Origin: Mannheimia haemolytica
Lineage (GTDB): Bacteria; Pseudomonadota; Gammaproteobacteria; Enterobacterales; Pasteurellaceae
Length of the DNA: 64,000 bases
Assembly: GCF_004342115.1 (NCBI RefSeq)
Contig: NZ_SMAC01000012.1
Location: forward strand, 1 to 64,000
Direction of reading: 5' to 3'
The position numbers and the translations under genes are program-made. Numbering within the stretch: the first letter of the stretch is position 1; each line of letters starts with the position of its first letter. The notes under the pieces were generated by a model that saw only the letters and a list, made by a program, of their open reading frames with translations, was not told the DNA's origin and did not search any database. This document shows, one piece after another, positions 1-8,984 of this stretch.

Positions 1-91
1 TTTTGTTTAGATTGATTTTTGACACTCATATTCTAAACGGGAAACTCTCACTTTTTAGAGTGAATTGTCAGATCAAGTCTGATCTTCTACA
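1..91 (-). mobile_element. terminal fragment of an IS481-family element (second copy)
   Basis: These bases match the transposase-start end of the complete element at 22264-23464 (compare 23374-23464) with only about two differences near positions 17-21. The fragment ends in the same terminal inverted repeat, CTTCTACA, at about 91. The rest of this copy would lie to the left of the window, so whether it is complete cannot be seen. Confidence 0.85.
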
Positions 92-221
92 AATATTTAG
101 TGAAATATGACCGCTCGTATAGCTATTTATAGCTTCCACTCTCCGCCAATTTTTTAGAAACGTCATCATTGAGTCCATCTTATTGTGAAGCAAATAAGGT
201 TCGTTTTTGATTATTTGTCAT
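92..221 (-). pseudogene. possible decayed small ORF next to the IS end
   Basis: On the minus strand an ATG at 221-219, preceded by a weak AGG ribosome site, opens a 13-codon frame that stops at 182-180. The same frame stays readable after the stop for 18 codons, meets another stop at 125-123, and runs to the IS end. This looks like the eroded end of a gene cut by the IS, but no family is recognisable and it may be plain noncoding DNA. Confidence 0.2.
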
Positions 222-269
222 AATTTTTACCTATAGACTAAAGTCATTCTATTTTACTGCATTTTTAGC

Positions 270-659
270 TTAATGATCCCTCAACCCATTCAAAATTGAA
301 CACTCAGGACTGTTGTTGCCACAGCAAGTACGGCTCCAGCTTCTGAGTAATTTAAGCATTTCGTTTAAGTCATTTATTTTTTGTTCCAGCTCTGCAATAT
401 GTTGCTCGGTGAGCTGTTTTACCTCTCGGCTGGTGCGGTTTGGGTTGTCGTTTAGTTTCAATAATTCGGCAATTTGCACAAGTGAAAAGCCGACTTTTCT
501 TGCATTACCAATGAAGAACAATCGGTCTAAATCCGCTTCATTATAAAAACGATAACCCGATTGTGTGCGAGCTGGAACCGGGAGCAGTCCTGCTTTCTCA
601 TAGTCTCGAATTTGTTTGGTAGATAGCCCTGTTTTTTCGGCGGCTTGGCTAATGTTCAT
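270..659 (-). CDS. cueR: CueR-type copper-responsive MerR-family regulator
   Basis: A 129-residue MerR-family activator. The start was placed at the ATG at 659 because MNISQAAEKTG is the usual MerR N-terminus; an upstream in-frame start at 743 would run through the operator. The winged helix-turn-helix covers about residues 1-70 and a dimerisation coiled coil about 75-110. The C-terminal metal loop reads CCGNNSPEC, which aligns with the Cu(I)/Ag(I) loop of E. coli CueR (two Cys separated by seven residues). It is divergent from copZ-copA, which it very probably activates by untwisting the 19-bp-spaced promoter at 668-698. Sensing a different monovalent metal such as silver or gold is also possible. 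Confidence 0.9.
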   Translation of the reverse strand: MNISQAAEKTGLSTKQIRDYEKAGLLPVPARTQSGYRFYNEADLDRLFFIGNARKVGFSLVQIAELLKLNDNPNRTSREVKQLTEQHIAELEQKINDLNEMLKLLRSWSRTCCGNNSPECSILNGLRDH

Positions 660-667
660 ATTCCCTC

Positions 668-698
668 TTGACTTTAACCTAAGGTTAAACCTTATTAT
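668..698 (+). promoter_or_regulatory. MerR-family copper promoter and operator for copZ-copA
   Basis: A TTGACT -35 box (668-673) and a TATTAT -10 box (693-698) are separated by 19 bp, the over-long spacer typical of MerR-activated promoters. Between them lies a perfect 15-bp palindrome, TTAACCTAAGGTTAA (674-688), placed as a CueR operator should be. The regulator gene reads away on the other strand from 659 and copZ starts at 733. Confidence 0.88.
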
Positions 699-732
699 AT
701 CCTCGAATAACCACTCAACATAGGAGAAAATA

Positions 733-933
733 ATGGCAATCAAATTACAATTAGACGGATTGCATTGTGGTAACTGCGTGAAAAGTGTCGAAAAGGCTTT
801 AAATGACGTTTCGGGAGTAACGCAAGCTATCGTAACCTTAGAAAATCAAACAGCGGTAGTTGAAGGCGAAGTTTTGGCTGAAGATTTAATTGCAACAGTT
901 GAAGATATTGGTTTTGGAGCGAAATTAGCATAA
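733..933 (+). CDS. copZ: CopZ-like copper chaperone (heavy-metal-associated domain)
   Basis: A 66-residue single HMA (ferredoxin-like) domain with the metal motif GLHCGNC near residues 9-15. Proteins of this kind bind Cu(I) in the cytoplasm through the two cysteines and hand it to the N-terminal HMA domain of a copper ATPase. It follows the MerR-type promoter, has a GGAG ribosome site, and its TAA stop overlaps the ATG of copA by one base, so the two are translationally coupled. The pairing supports a chaperone-pump role. The length is normal for stand-alone CopZ. Confidence 0.9.
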   Translation: MAIKLQLDGLHCGNCVKSVEKALNDVSGVTQAIVTLENQTAVVEGEVLAEDLIATVEDIGFGAKLA

Positions 934-3077
934 TGACCGAACAACAGCTTTTAATTGATGGAATGCACTGTGCTGCTTGTGTTCGCCGAGTTGAGAAAGC
1001 ATTGCTTAAAGTAGAAAACGTCAGTTTTGCCTCTGTTAATCTTGCTGATCAAACCGCTTTTGTGCAAGGAAATGCTAATTCAGAAGCATTAATTGCCGCT
1101 GTTACTAAAATTGGTTTTGGGGCAGAGATATTAGAAAGCGAGGAAGAGCGTAGAGCCAAGCTGCAAGCTCAAACTAAACGTGTGCTAAGCCATAAGCGTA
1201 CACAATTTATCGTGGCTCTTGTTGCAGGCTTTGCGTTGATGGTGTTTGGCTTTTATAAGGGTATGCAGATTACCGAAAACAATCGCTCGCTTTGGCTTGT
1301 TTGGTCTCTCATCACGCTTGCTACAATGTATTTTTCGGGCAGAGAATTTTTTTCAGGGGCTTATAACGCCCTTAAAAATAAATCTGCCAATATGGACGTG
1401 TTAGTCGCCATAAGCACAGGCACGGCTTGGCTTTATTCATTTTGGCTTACGCTGTTTCCACAGCCAAATGCTCACGTCTATTTTGAAGCGAGTGTGATGA
1501 TTATCGGCTTTATCAATTTAGGCAAATACCTTGAACTTAAAGCCAAGCAACGCTCTTCCCTTGCATTGGAAAAATTGCTCGATCTCGCCCCGAAACAAGC
1601 GGTCATTTTTGAAGAAAATATTGCAAAAACTATTCCAGCCAAAGGCATTAAACCTGAAATGCGAGTGCAAGCCTTAACGGGTGATCGCCTAGCGGTTGAT
1701 GGCATTTTAGAAAGTGGCTCAATTTGGGTTGATGAATCAATGCTGACAGGCGAAGCCTTGCCGATTGAGAAAAAAGTAGGCGATAAAGTCCGAGCTGGCA
1801 CGCTGGTGCAAGATGGTTCAGGGGTTTATATTGCCGAGCAAGTTGGTTCTCAAACTGCTTTAGCTCGTGTGATTCATGCCGTTCGCCATGCCCAAAGTAG
1901 CAAACCACCACTTGCTCAATTTGTTGATAAAGTCGCCGCTGTATTTGTGCCTGTAGTTGTTTCTATTGCATTATTTGCTGCTTTAATTTGGCTTCTTGTC
2001 GGGAAAGATTTCGCCTTTGCACTTTCCATTTTTACCACCGTGCTGATTATTGCTTGCCCTTGTGCCTTAGGGTTAGCCATTCCGCTTTCAACCATTGCAG
2101 GGGTAGCTCGTGCGGCTGAATTCGGTGTATTAGTGAGAAATATTCAAGCCTTACAAGCAGGGAGTGAAATTGATACTCTAGTTTTCGATAAAACAGGCAC
2201 GCTCACCACAGGGCAAATGGAGGTTACGGAAGTTATTACCTTCAATAATTTTGATAGAAATGATTTGATTACTCTTACCAAAAGTTTAGAGCAGCACGCC
2301 TCTCACCCCATTGCGAAAGCGATTGTAAAATTTGCGGAAAATTATCCCTCTCTTGATGTCAATGAAATTCAAGTGGAGAAAGGATTGGGCATTCGAGGCA
2401 AGGTGGGAGAAGATAGAGTTAAAATCGGCAATGCCTCATTTGTAAATTTTTCGGAAAAAACAACCGCTTGTACTGCCACACTTATCTATATTGCAGTTAA
2501 TGATGAAATAATTGGCAGAATTTCGGTGCAAGACCAACTTCGCCCTGAAGCGAAAGAAACAATTCAACGGTTCCAAGCTGAAGGTTATCAATGCCTAATG
2601 CTTACAGGCGATCGCCAAGAAACCGCTGATTATTTTGCCAAAGAGCTGGGCTTAAATGGCGTGATTGCTGAAGTCTTACCCGAACAAAAAGCGGAGAAAA
2701 TTCGAGCGTTGCAAGCAGAAGGAAAAAAAGTGGCGATGATTGGCGATGGCATTAATGATGCCCCAGCCCTTGCTCAAGCGAATGTGGGAATTGCAATGCA
2801 TAATGGATCAGATATTGCGGTGGAAACCGCCGATCTTTCTCTGATGAAAAGCGGATTAGCACTTGTAAGCCAAATTTTACCCTTCTCAAAACGAGTGCTA
2901 AAAAATATGAAACAGAGCCTGCTAGGTGCATTCATCTACAATGTGGTTGCGATTCCTGTGGCAGCAGGAATGCTTTATCCGTTTACTGGTTGGCTGCTCA
3001 ATCCAATGATTGCTGCGATTGCGATGACATTGTCCTCCATTACAGTGGTGCTGAATAGCCAAAGACTGTTGAAATAA
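933..3077 (+). CDS. copA: copper-exporting P1B-type ATPase
   Basis: A 714-residue inner-membrane P-type ATPase exporting Cu(I) to the periplasm. In order it shows one N-terminal HMA domain with GMHCAAC (residues 10-16), transmembrane segments, the CPC metal-transport motif (C375-P-C377), the phosphorylation motif DKTGT with D419, an SHP motif in the nucleotide-binding domain, and the GDGINDAP hinge near 604-611, followed by two final membrane helices. CPC together with the HMA domain places it in the Cu+ (P1B-1) group. It has one HMA domain where E. coli CopA has two, with the neighbouring CopZ supplying a separate one. It is co-transcribed with copZ and controlled by the divergent CueR-like regulator. 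Confidence 0.95.
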   Translation: MTEQQLLIDGMHCAACVRRVEKALLKVENVSFASVNLADQTAFVQGNANSEALIAAVTKIGFGAEILESEEERRAKLQAQTKRVLSHKRTQFIVALVAGFALMVFGFYKGMQITENNRSLWLVWSLITLATMYFSGREFFSGAYNALKNKSANMDVLVAISTGTAWLYSFWLTLFPQPNAHVYFEASVMIIGFINLGKYLELKAKQRSSLALEKLLDLAPKQAVIFEENIAKTIPAKGIKPEMRVQALTGDRLAVDGILESGSIWVDESMLTGEALPIEKKVGDKVRAGTLVQDGSGVYIAEQVGSQTALARVIHAVRHAQSSKPPLAQFVDKVAAVFVPVVVSIALFAALIWLLVGKDFAFALSIFTTVLIIACPCALGLAIPLSTIAGVARAAEFGVLVRNIQALQAGSEIDTLVFDKTGTLTTGQMEVTEVITFNNFDRNDLITLTKSLEQHASHPIAKAIVKFAENYPSLDVNEIQVEKGLGIRGKVGEDRVKIGNASFVNFSEKTTACTATLIYIAVNDEIIGRISVQDQLRPEAKETIQRFQAEGYQCLMLTGDRQETADYFAKELGLNGVIAEVLPEQKAEKIRALQAEGKKVAMIGDGINDAPALAQANVGIAMHNGSDIAVETADLSLMKSGLALVSQILPFSKRVLKNMKQSLLGAFIYNVVAIPVAAGMLYPFTGWLLNPMIAAIAMTLSSITVVLNSQRLLK

Positions 3078-3080
3078 TTC

Positions 3081-3122
3081 AAGCGGTTGGATTTGCAAAA
3101 AAATTTACAAACTCAACCGCTT
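3081..3122. terminator. bidirectional terminator built from an inverted uptake-sequence pair
   Basis: AAGCGGTTG at 3081-3089 pairs with CAACCGCTT at 3114-3122, between the convergent copA and truA genes. The arms are uptake-signal cores in opposite orientation with A- and T-rich tracts between them. Confidence 0.6.
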
Positions 3123-3129
3123 GTCTTAA

Positions 3130-3915
3130 TTAATCCGCCAAAAACAGCGGCCCAAGAGGTGTTTGGGGAATGCCGAAATGTTCAGGGTAATGCACCTCAA
3201 CCAAATATAGCCCCTCAGCTTTCGCTGTAGGGGCAGCTTTTTCCCGATCACGTTGTTCCAGCACCCATTTTGCCCATTCCACAGGCTGCTTGCCCTGCCC
3301 GATTTCGAGCAACGTTCCTACAATATTGCGTACCATATGATGCACAAAGGCGTTGGCTTGAATATCAACAATCACATAATTGCCTTGCCGAGACACATTC
3401 AAATGATGAATATTCCGCCACGGCGTATTAGATTGACATTTAGCAGCACGGAAAGAGGAAAAGTCATTCTCGCCCAGCAAATACTGCCCTGCTTGGTGCA
3501 TTTTGCGTTCATCAAGGGGAAAGTGAAAGTGGGTAACACCTTTAGGTAAAATTGCCGACCGCAGTTTTTGGTTAAAAATAATATAGCGGTAACGACGGGC
3601 GGTGGCACTAAAACGGGCGTGAAAATCCTCATTCACCGCTACCGCCCATTTCACCGCAATATCATCGGGTAAATGAGCGTTAGTGCCGAAACACCAGCTT
3701 TGTAACGGGCGGTTTGCTTGCGTTTCAAAATGCACGACCTGCCCAGTGCCGTGCACACCGGCATCGGTTCTGCCGGCACAAAACACCTCCACCGGCGAAT
3801 TGGCAACAACCGACAACGCCTGCTCTAGCTGTTGTTGCACGCTCTCTACCGCTTCTTGTCGTTGCCAGCCAAAATAACGGCTGCCGTCATATTCAATACC
3901 TAATGCTATTTTCAT
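3130..3915 (-). CDS. truA: tRNA pseudouridine(38-40) synthase
   Basis: A 261-residue cytoplasmic enzyme that isomerises uridines 38-40 in the tRNA anticodon arm. The catalytic aspartate sits in the conserved [14 protein letters not shown] stretch (around residue 52). The N-terminus [16 protein letters not shown] and the motif [14 protein letters not shown] near the C-terminus are also typical. The start was set at 3915, where GAGGTTGAA precedes ATG; an upstream extension of 24 residues does not resemble the family. It sits 72 nt downstream of folE, with a hairpin at 3947-3964 between them, and is convergent with copA. Confidence 0.95.
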   Translation of the reverse strand: MKIALGIEYDGSRYFGWQRQEAVESVQQQLEQALSVVANSPVEVFCAGRTDAGVHGTGQVVHFETQANRPLQSWCFGTNAHLPDDIAVKWAVAVNEDFHARFSATARRYRYIIFNQKLRSAILPKGVTHFHFPLDERKMHQAGQYLLGENDFSSFRAAKCQSNTPWRNIHHLNVSRQGNYVIVDIQANAFVHHMVRNIVGTLLEIGQGKQPVEWAKWVLEQRDREKAAPTAKAEGLYLVEVHYPEHFGIPQTPLGPLFLAD

Positions 3916-3946
3916 TTCAACCTCAAGCACCTGATGCAAAATATAA

Positions 3947-3964
3947 GGGCGAAAAATTTTCGCC
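3947..3964 (-). terminator. hairpin terminator after folE
   Basis: GGGCGAAAA and TTTTCGCCC form a perfect stem in the folE-truA gap, followed on the minus strand by a T-rich tract. It may partly uncouple truA from folE. Confidence 0.6.
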
Positions 3965-3987
3965 CCCACAGTAATTGATATTTGCAA

Positions 3988-4677
3988 TTATTTATTCAAT
4001 AAACCTAAAAATTCTTTACGGGTTTCTCGATCTTCTAAGAAAACACCGCCAAATGCAGAAGTTACCGTATAGCTATTGGTGTCTTTTACACCACGGCATT
4101 TCACACAAAAATGGGTCGCTTTCACATAAACTGCGACATCGTCCGTTTCTAAAATGGTCTGAAATGCAGTTAAAATCTGTTCGGTAAAACGCTCTTGCAC
4201 CTGCGGACGTTGGGCAAAAAACTGCACGACACGGTTGATTTTCGAGAGTCCAATCACCCATTTTTTCGGGTAATAGGCTACCGCCACTTTACCGTCAATA
4301 GTGACAAAATGATGCTCACAGGTAGAAGTTAAAGTAATATCGTCCACCAGCACCATTTCACTGACTTTCATTCGGTTTTCAATATTGGTAATTTTCGGGA
4401 AGGTAGCATAATCAAGCCCGCTGAAAATTTCATCGACATACATTTTCGCCAAGCGATGAGGCGTTTCTTCCAAACTGTCATCGTTCAAATCTAAACCGAG
4501 CAATTCTAAAACTGCCTGCATATGCTGCTGGATTTCTGCACGGCGGCTGGCTTTATCTTTAGTATGAGCAACAGTCGGAGTTTCAATGCCTTTTGCCAAC
4601 AAGGCTTGGCGAACTTTTTGAGCCTCCGGCGAAAGCGTGTTTTCTGTGATAGTTAATTCGGGCGAGATCGTTGTCAT
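3988..4677 (-). CDS. folE: GTP cyclohydrolase I
   Basis: A 229-residue type IA enzyme that converts GTP to 7,8-dihydroneopterin triphosphate, the first step of folate synthesis. The zinc-site residues are visible in STCEHHF and in HFCVKCRG, and the active-site region [20 protein letters not shown] is intact. An N-terminal region of about 45 residues precedes [15 protein letters not shown]. The start at 4677 follows GAGGAAAACC; an ATG five codons upstream lies too close to that site. Length is normal for the E. coli-type decamer. Confidence 0.95.
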   Translation of the reverse strand: MTTISPELTITENTLSPEAQKVRQALLAKGIETPTVAHTKDKASRRAEIQQHMQAVLELLGLDLNDDSLEETPHRLAKMYVDEIFSGLDYATFPKITNIENRMKVSEMVLVDDITLTSTCEHHFVTIDGKVAVAYYPKKWVIGLSKINRVVQFFAQRPQVQERFTEQILTAFQTILETDDVAVYVKATHFCVKCRGVKDTNSYTVTSAFGGVFLEDRETRKEFLGLLNK

Positions 4678-4777
4678 TGGTTTTCCTCTCAAATGTAAGC
4701 GGAATATTCTAACAAATTGACATCAAAAAAAATAGCTCTAAAATGAGCTATTTCAGCCATAAACACCCTCTTTATTT

Positions 4778-5485
4778 ATGCAAAATATACAGTATCTCTT
4801 TAATGCCGACCTAATTCCCGAACATCAAGCTGAATTTGTGCAGTCTCTCTTAACTTGCAAAAATTTTGACAATTCCGACCGCTTGCTAGGTTTCTCAAAA
4901 GGGCGAGGTGCGACTTGGTTTTTAGATACCTCTGCCGAACTAGGTATCAATGTAGTGCTTCGCCATTATTATCGTGGCGGCTTGTTCGGTAAAATCATCA
5001 AAGACAGTTACTTTTTTACCCGTTTTGAAGCCACCCGAGCTTATAAAGAATTTTTCTTACTGCAACAAATGTTAGCTTGGGGCTTACCTGTGCCTCGCCC
5101 AATAGCGATCAAAGTAGAAAGAAATTTTTGTTGCTATCGTGCCGACATTATGCTCGAAAAGCTAGAAAACACACAAGATTTAAGCAAAATCTTGCAATCC
5201 CATTCTTTATCGAACGAACAATATGAGCAGATAGGGAAACTGATTCGCAGTCTGCATAACCATCAAATTCACCATTCCGACTTAAATATCCATAATATTT
5301 TGCTTGGTAATGATGGCAAATTTTGGCTGATTGATTTTGATAAATGCGGCATTGAGCCGGGCGAAAATTGGAAGCAAAATAACCTAGACCGCCTGTTACG
5401 CTCGTTTAAGAAAGAACAAGGGCGATTAAATATTTTCTTCAGCGAAGAAAATTGGCAGGCTGTTTTGAGAGGATATACTCTCTAA
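4778..5485 (+). CDS. kdkA: 3-deoxy-D-manno-octulosonic acid (Kdo) kinase
   Basis: A 235-residue inner-core LPS kinase of the KdkA/RfaP family. In Haemophilus and relatives KdkA phosphorylates the single Kdo attached to lipid A at its cytoplasmic face. The kinase-like catalytic loop reads HHSDLNIHNILL and the metal-binding motif is LIDFDKC. The N-terminal part contains TRFEATRAYKEFFLLQQM, the equivalent of the nucleotide-binding region. It stands alone on the plus strand with no strong ribosome site. The single-Kdo transferase gene waaA is at 26254-27534, which fits an organism that phosphorylates one Kdo. Confidence 0.9.
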   Translation: MQNIQYLFNADLIPEHQAEFVQSLLTCKNFDNSDRLLGFSKGRGATWFLDTSAELGINVVLRHYYRGGLFGKIIKDSYFFTRFEATRAYKEFFLLQQMLAWGLPVPRPIAIKVERNFCCYRADIMLEKLENTQDLSKILQSHSLSNEQYEQIGKLIRSLHNHQIHHSDLNIHNILLGNDGKFWLIDFDKCGIEPGENWKQNNLDRLLRSFKKEQGRLNIFFSEENWQAVLRGYTL

Positions 5486-5539
5486 GAAACAATAATGGCA
5501 CAAGCTTAGAAACTTGTGCCATCAAATCATCAACATTAA

Positions 5540-6637
5540 CTACTTCACTTCACGAATCATAATTTCAGACGGAATCACACTGCCTTGCCAGTAAAGTTCA
5601 GAAGCTACTTTTTCCGCTAATGCGAGGTAGGCTTGGCTGATTTCGTGTTCCGGAGCTGCCACCACCGTTGGCACACCGCTATCTAAATCTTCACGCAGAC
5701 GAATATGTAGTGGTAATTGTGCTAACACTTTAGTGCCATATTTTTGGGCGATTTTTTCCGCTCCGCCGGTGCCGAAAATTGCCTCATGGTGTCCACAGTT
5801 TGAGCAGATATGCATTGACATATTTTCAATCACCCCAAGCACTGGTACTGAGACTTTCTCAAACATTGAGATCCCTTTAATCGCATCTAATAAGGCAATA
5901 TCTTGTGGGGTTGTTACTACCACCGCACCGGTCACCGGAATTTGCTGTGAAAGCGTAAGCTGAATATCACCCGTACCCGGTGGCATATCAATGACCAAGT
6001 AATCCAATTCATTCCACCAAGTTTCATTTAAAAGCTGACTTAACGCACTGCTTGCCATCGGGCCACGCCAAATGGTGGCGTTATCTTCTTCCATTAAATA
6101 GCCGATAGAATTAGATTGCAAGCCGTGAGCGGTAATCGGCGTGATGTGCTTGTTATCAGGAGAAGTTGGACGTTGGTCTTTTGCTCCCAACATATGCGGA
6201 ATAGATGGGCCGTAAATATCCGCATCTAAAATCCCCACTCTTGCCCCTTGTGCTCGTAAGGCTAAAGCAAGATTAACTGAGGTCGTTGATTTCCCTACCC
6301 CACCTTTTCCTGAAGTGACCGCAATGATATTTTTTACCCCATTGACTGCCGGGTGTTTATTCGCCCGTTTTAAGGTCGCAATTTGGTAATTTAATACCCA
6401 TTTTACACCGCTTGCACCTGTTACTTGCTTTAATTTAGCCTCTGTTTCGGCTTTTAAGGTTTCAAAACCACTGTTCCACGCAAATGGCATCGTGATTTCA
6501 ATTCTAAGAATATCGCCCCCTAATTCTGCTTTTTTAAACGCATTAAGGGCAATTAAATCTTTCTGTAAAGTCGGGTGGGAAAATTGTTGCAAGATTGCTT
6601 TAATTTCAACAAGTTGCTGTTCATTTACTTGGTTCAT
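5540..6637 (-). CDS. mrp: Mrp/ApbC iron-sulfur carrier P-loop ATPase
   Basis: A 365-residue protein of the Mrp/NBP35 family, thought to carry and transfer Fe-S clusters in the cytoplasm. Residues 1-95 form a MIP18/DUF59-like domain. A deviant Walker A, SGKGGVGKST, lies near residue 109, with DADIYGPSIPHM and DMPPGTGD farther on. The paired cysteines CSNCG near residue 280 would bridge a cluster between two subunits. Its start overlaps the end of the upstream lipoprotein gene by four bases (ATGA), so the two are translated together although no functional link is obvious. In enterics the gene is often next to metG, which is absent here. Confidence 0.93.
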   Translation of the reverse strand: MNQVNEQQLVEIKAILQQFSHPTLQKDLIALNAFKKAELGGDILRIEITMPFAWNSGFETLKAETEAKLKQVTGASGVKWVLNYQIATLKRANKHPAVNGVKNIIAVTSGKGGVGKSTTSVNLALALRAQGARVGILDADIYGPSIPHMLGAKDQRPTSPDNKHITPITAHGLQSNSIGYLMEEDNATIWRGPMASSALSQLLNETWWNELDYLVIDMPPGTGDIQLTLSQQIPVTGAVVVTTPQDIALLDAIKGISMFEKVSVPVLGVIENMSMHICSNCGHHEAIFGTGGAEKIAQKYGTKVLAQLPLHIRLREDLDSGVPTVVAAPEHEISQAYLALAEKVASELYWQGSVIPSEIMIREVK

Positions 6638-8187
6638 TGGTTATCCTTGTTTGCTAAATTGCGTTTTAAATCTTTGCTATAAATTACTTCGCTATCGTTA
6701 TTCAAATCAATACCCAAAAGGGAGGAAACAATCCCAACCCGATGATGGTATTGAAATAATGGCAATACGGCAACATCGCTATAAAGCTGCTCGCTAATTT
6801 CTTGAATAAGTGACTCTCTCGCTTCTGCACTAAGCGTTTCTGTTTGTAAACGATTTAATTTTTGATCGACTATCTCACTTTTATAGCCGGAATGATTATC
6901 CGGGCTCATTGAATGAAACTTCTGCAAAAATACAATCGGATCAGGATAATCTGCACACCAGCCTGCTCGTGCTATCTGATAATCTTTTTGTCCCCTTACT
7001 TTATTTAAAGTCTGCCAATCAACCATTTTAGGTGTAATATTAAATAATTCTGATTGAGAAAGGGCTCGAGTAACTTGGTTAGCAATATTAATATTAATGC
7101 TATTCTCATCATATAACAAAGTCAGCTTTAAAGGATTATAAGGGCTAATTCCTGCTTTTGTTAATAGCTGCTCAACCACAACAGGATTCCAACGCTTTTC
7201 TCTATCTTTTACTAAGCTATGTGGAATTACAGACTGACTCGGAACCCCATATTCTTGCCCAATATTTGCTGAAGCCACCATTGTCCTTATTGCTTCACGA
7301 ATCTCTCGTTTAGCTAATAATGGATCATCAAAATTGAACTCATAGTAATAAGAGCACAAACACGGAAATTTCACGATATTCGTTTTTTTATTTAATAAAG
7401 GATTCTCGACAATATCAAAAGCAGAGCAGTTTTGGATAGTTGTAATTAAATCATACTCTATAGTTTGAAAGGGAATTTCTTGGGTTCGAGCCTTTAACAC
7501 CATTTTTTGAGCATCTAGTTTCTCGAGACGGTAAGACGCATTGCTCACGAAGTTATCTATGGTTGGAGCAATCCCTTGATAAGTAGGTAATAATGTGGAA
7601 TGTGCCAGCATTTCAGGCAATTGGTGATTTGGGTGATTTAGCCGAATTCTCAATGTATGCGCATTTAATGCCTCTACACCGAGTTCTTCAACTGACTTTA
7701 TTTGCTCTTCAATCGCTTTTGCATTTTCTATACCCATATAGATGAGATATTTAGACAATACAGAATGATTTTGAGGATCTATTAAACGTCGCCAGCTTGC
7801 TACAAAATCTTGTGCAGTCACAGGTTGGCCATTAGACCACACAGCTTTCTCATCTAAAATAAACAACCACTCTTTTTCATCTTCAGTAAACCAATTCTGA
7901 GCAATGGCCGGAACGACATCACCTTTTCTGTTGTAGGCCATTAAACCGACTAATAGATCTCTTAAAGGAGCAGCATCTGCAGAAGCTTTAATTTTATGTG
8001 GGTCGAGTTGAAATACAGCAGAATAAATTGCACGTTTGAGTAAAGTATCACTCTGCCGGTTTTCTACCCAGACAGATTGAATGGATTGAGGGCAAATTAA
8101 TTGATCACAAGATGTAATAAGCAGAATGCAAGCGGTAACTTTTGCAATTTTTTTTACAAATGTAACCGCTTGTAAGGATTTCAACAT
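6634..8187 (-). CDS. family 5 extracellular solute-binding lipoprotein (peptide/nickel class)
   Basis: A 517-residue ABC-transporter binding protein of the OppA/DppA/SapA superfamily. The N-terminus has positive residues, a hydrophobic stretch and an ITSC lipobox at about residue 27, so it is probably an outer-leaflet inner-membrane lipoprotein. The family start is recognisable (AIYSAVFQLDPH, then LVGLMAYNRKGDVVPAIAQN and WSNGQPVTAQDFVASWRR). No permease or ATPase gene is nearby, so it must use a transporter encoded elsewhere; the ligand cannot be deduced. It sits between marC (25-nt gap) and mrp (4-nt overlap), suggesting one transcript. Confidence 0.82.
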   Translation of the reverse strand: MLKSLQAVTFVKKIAKVTACILLITSCDQLICPQSIQSVWVENRQSDTLLKRAIYSAVFQLDPHKIKASADAAPLRDLLVGLMAYNRKGDVVPAIAQNWFTEDEKEWLFILDEKAVWSNGQPVTAQDFVASWRRLIDPQNHSVLSKYLIYMGIENAKAIEEQIKSVEELGVEALNAHTLRIRLNHPNHQLPEMLAHSTLLPTYQGIAPTIDNFVSNASYRLEKLDAQKMVLKARTQEIPFQTIEYDLITTIQNCSAFDIVENPLLNKKTNIVKFPCLCSYYYEFNFDDPLLAKREIREAIRTMVASANIGQEYGVPSQSVIPHSLVKDREKRWNPVVVEQLLTKAGISPYNPLKLTLLYDENSININIANQVTRALSQSELFNITPKMVDWQTLNKVRGQKDYQIARAGWCADYPDPIVFLQKFHSMSPDNHSGYKSEIVDQKLNRLQTETLSAEARESLIQEISEQLYSDVAVLPLFQYHHRVGIVSSLLGIDLNNDSEVIYSKDLKRNLANKDNQ

Positions 8188-8212
8188 AAACTCCCCAAAG
8201 GTTAATTAAGAT

Positions 8213-8881
8213 TTATTTTACAAGAAGCACAGGAAATAAAGTTGTAATTCCTGCCACAATAATTTCAATTCCCAGCGCCATTAAAATCAGCCCCATGATA
8301 CGAGTAACGACATTAGATCCTGTTTTGCCTAATTTTTTCACCAAAGGGGCTGAATAGCGGAATAAAATATAACAAATTAATGCAAATACAATAATCGCAA
8401 TGCTAAAGCCAACATAGTCTTCCCAAGTATGGTAGCGGGTTCCCCACACAATGGTTGAGCCAATTGCCCCTGGTCCTGCCATAATCGGCATTGCTAATGG
8501 CACGACACCGATATTTTCGTATTCAGTAATATCTTCATTTTTCTCTTCTTTATTTTGTTTGTGTTCACCTAATTTACCGCTAATCATCGTCATCGCAATG
8601 CTTACAATCAAAATGCCACCAGCTACTCTAAAAGAGCTAAGTGAAATGCTAAACGCATTGAGAATCAGATTACCAAAATAGAGGCTGACTAATAAAATTA
8701 CTCCAATAGAAACAGCGGTGATTAAGCTGGTGCGATTTCTTTCCCCCTCATATTGGTGAGCGGTCATACTGAAAAAAATAGGCAAGGAACCAAAAGGATT
8801 GACTATAGCAAATAGACCAATGAAGAATTGGAGGTAGATGGCAAAATTAATAATGATATCCACAAAAACTTTCTCAAACAA
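8213..8881 (-). CDS. MarC-family integral membrane protein
   Basis: A 222-residue protein with about six hydrophobic helices and the family signatures FFIGLFAIVNPFGSLPIFF near the N-terminus and PLAMPIMAGPGAIGSTI in the middle. MarC/YchE/YhgN proteins are inner-membrane proteins of unsettled function; the old link to multiple antibiotic resistance is not supported for E. coli MarC. A charged loop, about residues 105-122 (KLGEHKQNKEEKNEDITE), separates the two halves. It is probably the first gene of a transcript with the solute-binding lipoprotein and mrp. Confidence 0.85.
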   Translation of the reverse strand: MFEKVFVDIIINFAIYLQFFIGLFAIVNPFGSLPIFFSMTAHQYEGERNRTSLITAVSIGVILLVSLYFGNLILNAFSISLSSFRVAGGILIVSIAMTMISGKLGEHKQNKEEKNEDITEYENIGVVPLAMPIMAGPGAIGSTIVWGTRYHTWEDYVGFSIAIIVFALICYILFRYSAPLVKKLGKTGSNVVTRIMGLILMALGIEIIVAGITTLFPVLLVK

Positions 8882-8930
8882 CAGTGTTTCGGGCGCTATT
8901 ATATCGGTTAATCAAGGTAGATACAAACCA

Positions 8931-8966
8931 AAAGCACCCAGCCTAAAGGACGGTTGGGTGCTTTTT
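8931..8966 (-). terminator. rho-independent terminator after ppiD
   Basis: AAAGCACCCA (8931-8940) pairs with TGGGTGCTTT (8955-8964); T-rich sequence follows on either strand. It separates ppiD from marC. Confidence 0.75.
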
Positions 8967-8984
8967 GATAAAATGAAAGGCTTG

